Of a DNA stretch of 64,000 nt, positions 56,236-64,000 are shown one piece after another. The notes beneath the pieces are model-generated. The model did no database searches. It saw nothing but the letters and a program-made list of their open reading frames with translations, and was not told where the DNA came from. The stretch spans positions 1 through 64,000 of the forward strand of contig NZ_JACSZW010000014.1 of the NCBI RefSeq assembly GCF_014472395.1, read 5' to 3'. Each line of letters opens with the position of its first letter. Positions within the stretch are counted from its first letter, which is position 1. The DNA comes from Pedobacter sp. N36a. Lineage in GTDB: Bacteria > Bacteroidota > Bacteroidia > Sphingobacteriales > Sphingobacteriaceae. The translations under genes and the position numbers were made by a program.

Positions 56236-56802
56236 TTAGTCGGTGGTGAATTGATGAGTCGTTTTTATGCTGGTTACACCTGGCAGATTACCCATCAGCT
56301 GTGTAAAGCCTTTTGCTCTTATGGCAGATTTTGCATCTGATAGAATGACTACAGGAATAGAGAAGGAATGGTCCTTTTTCAGCTGATAATCGGCTCTATG
56401 TCCCTGCTGCTGGCGATCAGTCCGCAAGTCGATCATCACTCCTTTGCTGTTCATTTTTGCCCATTCAGACATATAAATCGAAGCAAAGGGTTTAAACATG
56501 TTGATCAGGGTAAAGGCAGCCGCATCGGCTTCCGCATCAGCGAGTGGAATACAAATGTATTGACTGCTATTGGCCGGATCTCCGAGTGTGATGAGCTCCG
56601 TTTCAAAAGTCATCCCGCAGGAAGTATAAGATTTCCTACCGGCAAACTCTTCTTCCAGGTTGAACCCTGAATTGCTAAAGCGGGGCATTTTTTTTCGTTC
56701 TACAGGCACATCTCCAGCGCCTTCACAGGAAGACAGCAGGCAAATGCTCAGTGCGAGCAGGGCATAGTTCTTCCAGCCCTTGTTAAATAAATAAGGTTTC
56801 AT
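56236..56802 (-). CDS. Unrecognised lipoprotein between SusD and the metalloprotease (locus 4)
   Basis: A 188-residue lipoprotein with lipobox LSICLLSSC-EGAG (Cys26). After a Pro/Lys-rich stretch it has SYTSCGMTFETELITLGDPA, two blocks of alternating hydrophobic residues (AAAFTLINMFKPFASIYMSE, SIPVVILSDAKSAIRAKGFT) and the end VTSIKTTHQFTTD. I recognise no domain. Position 24 bases after susD and 16 before the protease gene suggests a substrate-binding or protease-assisting role on the cell surface, as SusE-like proteins have in glycan loci. Confidence 0.6.
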   Translation of the reverse strand: MKPYLFNKGWKNYALLALSICLLSSCEGAGDVPVERKKMPRFSNSGFNLEEEFAGRKSYTSCGMTFETELITLGDPANSSQYICIPLADAEADAAAFTLINMFKPFASIYMSEWAKMNSKGVMIDLRTDRQQQGHRADYQLKKDHSFSIPVVILSDAKSAIRAKGFTQLMGNLPGVTSIKTTHQFTTD

Positions 56803-56826
56803 GTTTTTATATGTTATTTGATTTTG

Positions 56827-58320
56827 TTAGTAGCCTGGGTTTTGTGTAAGGTTAGAATTCGCAAGAATTTCGTTTGGAGGAATAGGAAACAATAGGCCAT
56901 CAGCCGTAACCCCTTGTTTTTCGGGCATAGCAGATAAGACCAGAATGGCTTTCCCTGTTCTTTTAAGGTCAAAGAAACGATGGCCCCATTCTGCAAACAA
57001 TTCTATTTTCCGCTCCTGGGCTACGGCAGCTAACATACTTTCCTGAGTTGAAGCCACTGTATTCCCCAACCCAGCTCTGTTCCGGATCAGATTGACATCT
57101 GCTGCCGCCAGATCAATTTTACTGAGCATCACCCTGGCCTCTGCCCTGATCAGGTGCATTTCAGCTAACCTGATCAGCACAAAATTGGTCCTATCGGACT
57201 CAGATCTTGGATATTTATTTGCGAAATACGTTTTCTTGCCAAAATAAGGAGCTGCATCTGGACTTGCGTTATAATCTAACCAGGCACTTTTTCTTTTGTC
57301 ATTAAGCTCGAAAGCATTTGCCAATTGTTCCAATACGATTAGTCTTGGCGTCAAGGCAGGCAAAAAAGACTCATAATTATCTAGATCTAAAAAAAGTGCC
57401 TGATCGGCCACCGGTAAAAGTGACAAAGGAAAAAGCGGTAACAAATGCTTCATTTCAGCAGTAGTCCCCACATCTATACTTGGATTTATGCTGAACTGGA
57501 GCACCGTTTCCTGGCTATTCGGTTCAAATGTATTTTTCAAAGATTCCAATTTGTAGGCCGGATTATCAATCACCTGGTCTGCATAATTTTCAGCATTATC
57601 CCAATCCTGAATGTACAAATAGGCTCGGGCAAGTAAGGCTTGTGCAGCCACTTTGTTGGCCCTGGTTTTACCCATTACAGCTGCTTCTGGAGCAGAAAAA
57701 AGCGAGATCGATTCCTTTAAATCTGCAATAATCTGTTCGTACACTTCCGACCGATTGGCTCTTTTTAGCCTGATCGTCTTTCGGTAATCGCTGCTCAATG
57801 GCAAAGGAATATCTCCAAAGAAATTGGTCAGGTAGAAAAAGCTAAAGGCCCTAAAAAACCTGGCAGAAGCTTTAAGCTCAATCCGCTTCGTTCTGGTCAG
57901 CGAAGCAGCTGTTGAAGCGGCTTCGCCATCCAGGATGGCATTGGCCGTATATATTGTTTTGTAAGTCGACATCCATAATATATGCTGCGTAACCGAGTTG
58001 TTCACCAGTATTTTATTGCTGTTGATTTCCTGCTCTTCTGCAAATTGCACCCCATTACTGAGACCCAATTCATCTGCAGCCAGTCCTCCATATATAGTGG
58101 CTCCTCCATTTAACATCTCCAGTACTCCATCGGTTGAAACTATTTGGCTATACATACCTGCCAAAGTTTGGTCGGCCTGCTCATCAGAAGAAAAAATCTT
58201 AGCACTGGTTACTGTATCTATGGGTTCATCTATATCCACTAGTTTCTTACAGCCTGTCAATAAAAGCGCAATACTAATGACTGCGCAGCTCAAATATCTA
58301 TAGGTCATTTTTATAATCAT
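56827..58320 (-). CDS. SusD/RagB-family lipoprotein (locus 4)
   Basis: A 497-residue lipoprotein with lipobox ISIALLLTGC-KKLVDI (Cys24). SusD blocks: FSSDEQADQTLAGMYSQIVS, LKASARFFRAFSFFYLTNFF, VAAQALLARAYLYIQDWDNA, LIRLAEMHLIRAEARVMLSK and the ending NLTQNPGY. The alternative ATG at 58308 also leaves an intact signal. It begins 12 bases after the susC stop. Surface binding partner of the locus 4 SusC. Confidence 0.95.
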   Translation of the reverse strand: MIIKMTYRYLSCAVISIALLLTGCKKLVDIDEPIDTVTSAKIFSSDEQADQTLAGMYSQIVSTDGVLEMLNGGATIYGGLAADELGLSNGVQFAEEQEINSNKILVNNSVTQHILWMSTYKTIYTANAILDGEAASTAASLTRTKRIELKASARFFRAFSFFYLTNFFGDIPLPLSSDYRKTIRLKRANRSEVYEQIIADLKESISLFSAPEAAVMGKTRANKVAAQALLARAYLYIQDWDNAENYADQVIDNPAYKLESLKNTFEPNSQETVLQFSINPSIDVGTTAEMKHLLPLFPLSLLPVADQALFLDLDNYESFLPALTPRLIVLEQLANAFELNDKRKSAWLDYNASPDAAPYFGKKTYFANKYPRSESDRTNFVLIRLAEMHLIRAEARVMLSKIDLAAADVNLIRNRAGLGNTVASTQESMLAAVAQERKIELFAEWGHRFFDLKRTGKAILVLSAMPEKQGVTADGLLFPIPPNEILANSNLTQNPGY

Positions 58321-58332
58321 CTCGCATTATAT

Positions 58333-61300
58333 TTAAAAAGTACAGTTTAAACCGATGGTAATTGTTCGTGTTAATGGCTGTCCACCAAATTGTCTGACCT
58401 CAGGATCCAGGCCCTTATAATGAGTAAGGACAAAAATATTATCTCCGGTTACATTCACAGACAGATTGCTGATTCCTATCGAACGCAGCTTGTTCACAGG
58501 CAGAACATAACCTAACTGAATACTTTGCAATCGAATAAAAGACGCATCTACATAAGCGGCATCAGACGTCGCATAATTATTATTGCTGGTTTTGTTCAGC
58601 GTGGTCAATTTAGGAAAGAGGGCCTGATCACCTGGGTTCTTCCAGGTATTTTCATACTCATACAGACTCCTGTTTTTATTACCCGATGGTCCGATCCTTT
58701 CTATGCCCCTTTGTTTAAAATAAGTGAATCCGGCCGTTAAGGAAACATTTTTATACCTAAAACTTTGAGACATCCCTCCAAAAAAATCCGGGGAAGTATT
58801 GATGGCTACTAAACGATCATCTGTTCCAGTACCACTTGGAATATTAGCCACATATAAAATCTTCCCGTCGCCATTCACATCCTGAAAAGTATTTTCTCCC
58901 GTTTGAGGATCTACCCCCGTAAAATGAAAGACATAGGTATTATTCAGGGATTGCCCGATTTTATAGGCCGAATAATAAGGAGATTCCTCAAACTGAGGAT
59001 AGCCAACCAATAGGTTTTTATTTATCGAAAAATTAAAACCTGCTTGCCAGGAGAAGTTTTTAGTATCCAGTATTCTTGCAGAAAAACTCAGCTCAATTCC
59101 ACTGTTCTCCACTTCTGCAGGTGAGTTTAAAACCACACTGGTAAAACCAGTATAGCCAGGTGTTGGGAAAGACAAGAGCTGATTATTAGAATAATCACGG
59201 TATAGGGAAATGTCCAGATTCATCATATCCTTAAAAAAGGCCAGCCCTAAAGCAACTTCCGACTTTTTATTTTGCTGCCAATGAAAATCATCATTTGGCT
59301 GAATCTGAGGAACAACTGGATTAGCCCCTTCGTAAGGCAACAGTTTTGAGCCAGAACCATTAGATCCCCACTGTGTTAAATACTGGTAATCTCCAATTCC
59401 ATCACTTCCTGTTACCCCATAACTTCCCCTGAACTTAAGCAAACTGATAAATTGAGGAAGGTTATTTTTTACCCAGGGTTCTTCAGATGCAATCCATGCC
59501 GCGCCAATAGAACCAAAGTTTCCGAAACGATTGGCCGGCCCAAAACGGCTGCTGCCATCACGTCTTCCATTTAGATTGAGGATATATTTATCTTCCCAAT
59601 TGTAGTTTAATCTTGCAAATACTCCGAGATATTTATGAAACAATGCGCTTTCTGTATTGTCGAAAGTGGTCGCGGAATTGATACTTTGCAATTGTTCATC
59701 AGAAGCAAATCCTCTGGCCGACACTCGCATTAATTTTGTGGAGGTAGATTGATAGGTAGCACCAAGCAATGCATTTAATTTCCCTTTTCCAATAAAATTA
59801 TTGTACTCCATCTGAGGTTCTATCAGGAAATTTTTAATGTTGGTATTTGCGGAAGAAATACTGGACTGTGCATTTGGATTCGCTGCCAGGTTATAAGAAG
59901 AAAGTGGGATCGTGAAACGTTGATCTGACAACATGGAATTGTAACCTAAATTCACCTTTACAGAAAGGTTCTTCAATAAGGAGTACCCTAAATTTAAACT
60001 CGAGGTCAAACTGGTTCCACTACCCTTACTTCCAGACTGCGACTGGCTAAATTCAAACATATTATCTTGCCATTCACTAAAATTCAACTTTCCTTTTTCA
60101 TCATAGGCTTCCGGTCCATTTGGTGGTAATATGGCTATATTACCTAAACTGCTTGCATTGTTCAGAAAACTGGCAAAGGAATTGGAGAAATTCATGCTGA
60201 ATCGATTATCCAGACTTTTATGTGATAGGTTCGAAGAAGCAGAAACTCTTTGGTTTGCCCCAGCCATCACCGCAACGTCCTTTACTCGGTTCACAGCAGA
60301 GGAAATTCTGAAACTTGTTTGTCGATCACCGCCAGACAAGCCCACCTGGAAATCAGTGTACTGACCTGAGTAGCCATAAAGGTAATCCTGCCAATCCGTG
60401 TACCTGTTTGGATCGTATCTGAACAGTTCAGGTGCATTAATCGTTGTAGGTGTTAAGCCATCATTTGCAAATGCCTGTCTCCTCATGTCTAAATACTGTG
60501 CTGTATTTAATAAATCCCATCTTTGAACTACTCGTTTCAAGCCTTGCTTCCCGCTCACACTGAAATCTGTTTTTCCTGGCTTTCCCTTTTTTGTGGTGAT
60601 CAGGATCACCCCATTTCCACCACGACTCCCATAGATTGCCGTAGCATCGGCGTCTTTTAAGACTTCTATAGATTCTATATCTGCTGGATTTATACTATAA
60701 AGTGGACTAATCCCACCAGCGTTAGACAAACTACCCTGATCCATTCCCGGAGAAATATAACTTTGGGTTTCTCTGCCAGAACCATTATTATTGCTTCCAA
60801 GAACCGTTAAAGGCACACCATCAACAATATACAATGGCGCGCCACTGAAATTAGAATTGATCGAGCTCCTTCCACGTAATTCCACTTTTGGTACACTCAT
60901 GTCATTGCCATTAGAGCGCGTAATCTCCAATCCAGGAACCAAACCCTGAAGGGCAAGTAATGGATTCACCGCCAACTGCTTGCTGATATCCGAGGCAGTC
61001 ACCCGCACGATATTACCTGTGGTTAAGCGCTGTGTGGTTCTTCCATAAGCCTGTACCACTACTGCATCCAAAACATTGGTGGTCTCTTCCAGCGTAATCA
61101 TAAACTCAGTTTGTTTTCCAACCGGAACATCCTGAGTCACGTATCCAATATAACTGCAGACCAAAGTGTCTGATGGGCGGGTGTCACTAATGGTAAAACG
61201 TCCATAGGTATCCGCATACACTGCTTTTTTAGTTCGTTTGACCATAATTGTTGCACCAGCCAGACTGATGTTATTTTTCTTTGTCCAGACTGTCCCACGG

Positions 61301-61767
61301 ATCACATTTACCTGGAACTGGTGGCTAATGAGCTCCAGCACCTCTTCCACATAGGTTTTTTCTTTGATAAGGATGGTATTTTCTTCAATGCGGTAAGTAA
61401 AACCAGTGCCGGTTAAACACTGCTTTAAAGCATCAACCACAGTTCCATTCTTCACATTGAGCACCACAGTTGTCGGTTTTTTAATCACCTTGGAATCATA
61501 TAAGACATCGTAGCCGCTTTGTTCACGAATTAGTTTTAAAGCTTTTTCTAAGCTGATATTGGTTTGGTTGATGTTAATTTTCTGAGCAAAACCACTGGCG
61601 CTAACTTGCAGCATAGCAGTAAATGCAATTAAAAATATAAGTTGAATACGCATAATGATCTTTCGCCTTAAGGATGGACTGAGTTGGTTAGGCTTCAAAT
61701 CCGGGCATATACTCAACTTCTGCCCACAGGATTTTATCCTGTAGGAGAAATCACTACTAAATTTCAT
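58333..61767 (-). CDS. SusC/RagA TonB-dependent transporter with STN domain (locus 4)
   Basis: ATG at 61767 (after CAAATGT) is preferred to a frame opening at 61824, because it matches the start context of the other STN-type susC genes. The 1144-residue product has an export signal (about 40-60), STN domain (SLEKALKLIREQSGYDVLYD), carboxypeptidase-like domain (IRGTVWTKKNNISLAGATI), TonB-box area DAVVVQAYGRTTQR, plug (ALQGLVPGLEITRSNGNDMS, GAPLYIVDGVPLTVLG, IYGSRGGNGVILITT) and barrel ending GLNCTF. Downstream metalloprotease suggests peptide or protein-derived cargo. Confidence 0.95.
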   Translation of the reverse strand: MKFSSDFSYRIKSCGQKLSICPDLKPNQLSPSLRRKIIMRIQLIFLIAFTAMLQVSASGFAQKININQTNISLEKALKLIREQSGYDVLYDSKVIKKPTTVVLNVKNGTVVDALKQCLTGTGFTYRIEENTILIKEKTYVEEVLELISHQFQVNVIRGTVWTKKNNISLAGATIMVKRTKKAVYADTYGRFTISDTRPSDTLVCSYIGYVTQDVPVGKQTEFMITLEETTNVLDAVVVQAYGRTTQRLTTGNIVRVTASDISKQLAVNPLLALQGLVPGLEITRSNGNDMSVPKVELRGRSSINSNFSGAPLYIVDGVPLTVLGSNNNGSGRETQSYISPGMDQGSLSNAGGISPLYSINPADIESIEVLKDADATAIYGSRGGNGVILITTKKGKPGKTDFSVSGKQGLKRVVQRWDLLNTAQYLDMRRQAFANDGLTPTTINAPELFRYDPNRYTDWQDYLYGYSGQYTDFQVGLSGGDRQTSFRISSAVNRVKDVAVMAGANQRVSASSNLSHKSLDNRFSMNFSNSFASFLNNASSLGNIAILPPNGPEAYDEKGKLNFSEWQDNMFEFSQSQSGSKGSGTSLTSSLNLGYSLLKNLSVKVNLGYNSMLSDQRFTIPLSSYNLAANPNAQSSISSANTNIKNFLIEPQMEYNNFIGKGKLNALLGATYQSTSTKLMRVSARGFASDEQLQSINSATTFDNTESALFHKYLGVFARLNYNWEDKYILNLNGRRDGSSRFGPANRFGNFGSIGAAWIASEEPWVKNNLPQFISLLKFRGSYGVTGSDGIGDYQYLTQWGSNGSGSKLLPYEGANPVVPQIQPNDDFHWQQNKKSEVALGLAFFKDMMNLDISLYRDYSNNQLLSFPTPGYTGFTSVVLNSPAEVENSGIELSFSARILDTKNFSWQAGFNFSINKNLLVGYPQFEESPYYSAYKIGQSLNNTYVFHFTGVDPQTGENTFQDVNGDGKILYVANIPSGTGTDDRLVAINTSPDFFGGMSQSFRYKNVSLTAGFTYFKQRGIERIGPSGNKNRSLYEYENTWKNPGDQALFPKLTTLNKTSNNNYATSDAAYVDASFIRLQSIQLGYVLPVNKLRSIGISNLSVNVTGDNIFVLTHYKGLDPEVRQFGGQPLTRTITIGLNCTF

Positions 61768-61840
61768 ACATTTGAGTTGTTGGGTTATTGGTTTAGTTGT
61801 TTGTTCGCATAAATAAGTATTCAAGGATAATCCAATACAT

Positions 61841-61871
61841 TTCAGGAGTGTTAGCGCACTCCTGAATCTTT
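61841..61871 (+). terminator. Hairpin between FecR and SusC, weak T-tail on the plus strand (locus 4)
   Basis: TTCAGGAGTG, loop TTAGCG, CACTCCTGAA, then TCTTT. Perfect 10-bp stem, 74 bases upstream of the susC ATG. The T-tail is weaker than in loci 1-3, but loop size, stem length and position are the same; the loop differs from that of locus 3 by a single base. Confidence 0.5.
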
Positions 61872-61894
61872 AGATCGCCCTGAAGAAAGTAGAG

Positions 61895-63130
61895 TTACTT
61901 CATCACGGTTATCCTCCTTCCATCGATTTTAATTTTTACACCTGCAATTGGTTCAATGATTTTTATCACTGCGGAAATATTTTTTGAACGGGATACCCAG
62001 CCACCCAGTTGGATGGTTTTTGGATCAATGTCTTCGAAAACGACCTCCACATCATACCAGCGCTCCACTTTTTTCATGACACTGGCCAGGTCTTCATCCT
62101 TAAAAATAAAGTCTCCATTTTTCCAGGCCATGACGGTTTCCAGATCTGCTGCTTTCATTTTTAAGCGGTCGTTATGTAGGTTCAATACCGATTGCTGGCC
62201 AGGTTTCAGTAAAAGGGACTGTGATTTACTGGTTGTTTTCACCAGGCCTTCCAATAATGTGATCACCTGCTGGTCTTCATCCGAATAGGCATTTACATTA
62301 AAATGTGTGCCCAGTACTTCTACCGATTGCTGCGGAGTATGCACCACAAAAGGCTGGTTTTCCCGGTGCGCTACTTCAAAGTAAGCCTCTCCATTCAAAG
62401 TCACTTCTCTCTTTTTCCCGTTAAAGGCGTTTGAATATTTCAGCGAAGAAGCTGCGTTCAGCCAAACTTCAGTCCCATCTGGAAGCTGTACCTCATACTG
62501 CCCTCCCTTTGGCGTTTCGATGGTGTTGATGGATTGCGCATCGCCATTACCCGTTCCTTTGATCCGATAAATCAGTTGTCCGTCTTTTGTTTTCGTCAGC
62601 TCAACTCCATTCTCCAATGTCAGACCTCCGTTTTTCAAGGTGTCCAACAGGATCACTTTTCCATTGCTCAATACCAGGCGTGCTTTATTGGAACCCGGAC
62701 CAATCAGATTGGCCGCAAATTCCTGTTCTTTTTTATAAGTATAATTCTCGTAAGCAAAGAAGCCTGTCCCCAGACAAATTGCAACCGAAGCGGCAATCGC
62801 GATCCATGCCCAGCGCTTCCTGCCAGAGCGTATTTTTAAAGTTGTTGCTGGTACTAACGTGGTTGGAGTTAATATGGATGAAGCTAATATTTCTGATGTT
62901 AATGCTTCTGATTTTGTGTTCAGAACTGCATTTAAAATCTGATTTTCCTGCGCTGCAGATAGCGGACTTTGACTCGGTATAAAGTTTTCGTAATACTGAT
63001 CAACCAGCACCTTTAGCTGCCCATCAAAATCACCGGAATGGATCAGCTGCATTAGTTCTTCCACTTCAGCCTTGCTGCCTTGTCTTTTGAAATACTGCTC
63101 AAATAAATAGGAAAATCTCTGTTCTTGCAT
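61895..63130 (-). CDS. FecR-family anti-sigma factor with DUF4974 domain (locus 4)
   Basis: A 411-residue single-pass protein. The cytoplasmic part is longer than usual (about 108 residues, with a Ser/Thr/Leu-rich stretch SSILTPTTLVPATTLK), then a membrane helix (about 110-130, WIAIAASVAICLGTGFFAYE), FecR domain (TPKGGQYEVQLPDGTEVWLN, VTLNGEAYFEVAHRENQPF, VEVLGTHFNVNAYSDE) and DUF4974 (FKDEDLASVMKKVERWYDVE). Anti-sigma partner of the sigma factor encoded 91 bases upstream and signal receiver for the locus 4 SusC. Confidence 0.94.
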   Translation of the reverse strand: MQEQRFSYLFEQYFKRQGSKAEVEELMQLIHSGDFDGQLKVLVDQYYENFIPSQSPLSAAQENQILNAVLNTKSEALTSEILASSILTPTTLVPATTLKIRSGRKRWAWIAIAASVAICLGTGFFAYENYTYKKEQEFAANLIGPGSNKARLVLSNGKVILLDTLKNGGLTLENGVELTKTKDGQLIYRIKGTGNGDAQSINTIETPKGGQYEVQLPDGTEVWLNAASSLKYSNAFNGKKREVTLNGEAYFEVAHRENQPFVVHTPQQSVEVLGTHFNVNAYSDEDQQVITLLEGLVKTTSKSQSLLLKPGQQSVLNLHNDRLKMKAADLETVMAWKNGDFIFKDEDLASVMKKVERWYDVEVVFEDIDPKTIQLGGWVSRSKNISAVIKIIEPIAGVKIKIDGRRITVMK

Positions 63131-63221
63131 AAATTCATTAAATGCGGCTTTAAATTCAGCCTCATTTATACTAAAGAGTTAAAATCTGAGAAAAGGGGGT
63201 AATGGAAATGAAAGATTTTTT

Positions 63222-63821
63222 TTAACTGCTGAAATAAGCAGTGGTCAGCACCAAAATGATGCTCATGTCCATGCGACCATTCACATCTTTCCGAATAAAC
63301 TGGACGGCCAGCTGGATGTGTTTTTTGACGGTTTCCGGAGATAGCTGAAGTGCTTTCGCAATTTCCTCATGCTTTAACCTGTCGTAACGGCTCATCTTAT
63401 ACACTTTTTGCTGCTGCTCCGGCAATTTATCAACGGCCATTTCAATCAGCCTGCGATAATCATCCGCTGGGTTATCCAATTCGTCAAGGGCCAGTTCATG
63501 GCGCACATCCTTTTCAAATACCGCATGAGAAACACTTTTAGCCGCCTTCTTTTTGAGCACTAAAAAGGTTTCATTTCTGCATAAAATGTACAGGTAGCCA
63601 CTAAAATTTTGAATATCCGGGAGCATCTCCCGCTTCAGCCAGATCTTGATGAAGGAATCCTGAATGATCTCTTCTGTGACTTCAACGGAATCCGTAAGCT
63701 TAAATACAAATTCGGCAAGGGGTTTTGAATACCAATGGAATAATTCCGCAAACGATCGTTCGTCACCATGCGCTATTTTTTTTAGCACATGCGCTTCATT
63801 GTCCAGTGGTGTTACTGCCAT
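63222..63821 (-). CDS. ECF RNA polymerase sigma factor (locus 4)
   Basis: ATG 63821 (MAVTPLDNEAHVLKK) is preferred; a TTG at 63860 opens the frame 13 codons earlier but lacks support. The 199-residue product has region 2 (FAELFHWYSKPLAEFVFKLT, VTEEIIQDSFIKIWLKREML) and region 4 (LKHEEIAKALQLSPETVKKH). It leads locus 4. The upstream 63822-64000 spacer is AT-rich and must hold its promoter. Confidence 0.94.
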   Translation of the reverse strand: MAVTPLDNEAHVLKKIAHGDERSFAELFHWYSKPLAEFVFKLTDSVEVTEEIIQDSFIKIWLKREMLPDIQNFSGYLYILCRNETFLVLKKKAAKSVSHAVFEKDVRHELALDELDNPADDYRRLIEMAVDKLPEQQQKVYKMSRYDRLKHEEIAKALQLSPETVKKHIQLAVQFIRKDVNGRMDMSIILVLTTAYFSS

Positions 63822-63980
63822 TGTTGATTTTCCCCTTTTTGTTGAATTATTATAAACCAATATTATAAATAATTTGGGATAAATCAGCTATTTTTTAAAT
63901 CACAAGCCAAAATTTGGATTCTAAGCCCGCTCTAATACTCAACTTATCCTCCTCACATCCGATCATTATATAATTGTAAT

Positions 63981-64000
63981 ATGCAAAAGACACCTTACCA
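63981..64000 (+). CDS. Possible start of a plus-strand gene running off the right edge
   Basis: ATG at 63981 opens a frame (MQKTPY) that leaves the window. TATAATTG about ten bases upstream resembles the TAnnTTTG minus-7 box with one mismatch. Too short to identify; divergent from the locus 4 sigma gene. Confidence 0.25.

Noticed and set aside
1..64000. CRISPR arrays, tRNA or rRNA genes
   Set aside because: No regularly spaced short repeats and no cloverleaf or rRNA sequence were noticed on reading; absence is by eye only.

Overview
The window looks like chromosomal DNA of a Bacteroidota bacterium in the Sphingobacteriaceae, most like Pedobacter. The evidence is five SusC/SusD pairs, four ECF sigma factor/FecR anti-sigma pairs of the SusC-linked type, domain families largely confined to this phylum (DUF4843, DUF4974, DUF4369-TlpA, DUF5117 metalloproteases, DUF2931), lipoproteins with Cys-Lys-Lys after the lipobox, and AT-rich spacers with few Shine-Dalgarno sequences. 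Nearly all genes lie on the minus strand, so operons read from right to left. No rRNA, tRNA or CRISPR array was seen.

Layout, left to right. (a) 1-800: mobile-element scar with the 5' end of an ISAon1-type transposase gene running off the edge and an integrase remnant. (b) 799-13115, locus 1: sigma, FecR, SusC, SusD, DUF4843 lipoprotein, PKD-like lipoprotein, TlpA-type thioredoxin and a two-domain HtrA-like protease. (c) 13239-15086: an IS3-family deletion derivative that cuts short an ABC ATPase gene, followed by its membrane partner and a 66-residue Gly/Ala-rich peptide, probably a broken peptide export or bacteriocin module. (d) 15514-15828: HPF/RaiA-like ribosome factor, then a strong terminator. 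(e) 15927-30676, locus 2: sigma, FecR, SusC, SusD, PKD lipoprotein, DUF5009/NagX-like membrane protein, DUF4874/DUF4832 lipoprotein, GH31, an APH-fold sugar kinase resembling NahK, and a GH109 protein. It reads as a polysaccharide utilization locus for alpha-linked N-acetylgalactosamine glycans. (f) 30865-34144: seven-heme cytochrome c, a small membrane protein and a membrane-anchored DUF2931 protein. (g) 34239-41177, locus 3: sigma, FecR, SusC and SusD with no enzyme. (h) 41283-42871: a small exported protein, an SDR epimerase that seems internally shortened, and a GNAT remnant. (i) 42871-49944, locus 5: SusC without STN domain, SusD and an M14 carboxypeptidase, with no sigma/FecR pair. (j) 49945-51357: inverted repeat, orphan CheB methylesterase and a response-regulator remnant. 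(k) 51399-63821, locus 4: sigma, FecR, SusC, SusD, unknown lipoprotein, DUF5117-type zinc metalloprotease and, behind an internal terminator, a second type of TonB-dependent receptor.

How the genes work together: in loci 1-4 the SusC protein carries an N-terminal STN domain, which in FecA-type systems touches the periplasmic part of FecR and releases the ECF sigma factor when substrate binds. Locus 5 lacks both STN and sigma/FecR. Loci 4 and 5 pair SusC/D with peptidases and probably handle peptides or proteins; locus 2 handles an amino-sugar glycan. In all four FecR-SusC gaps there is a 10-12 bp hairpin with a six-base loop and a T-rich tail on the strand opposite to the genes, the layout expected for terminators of antisense RNAs directed at the susC leaders. 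This is the pattern I consider most worth following, together with the broken peptide/ABC module, the GalNAc-type locus and the HtrA-like protein with a Cys at its second active site.
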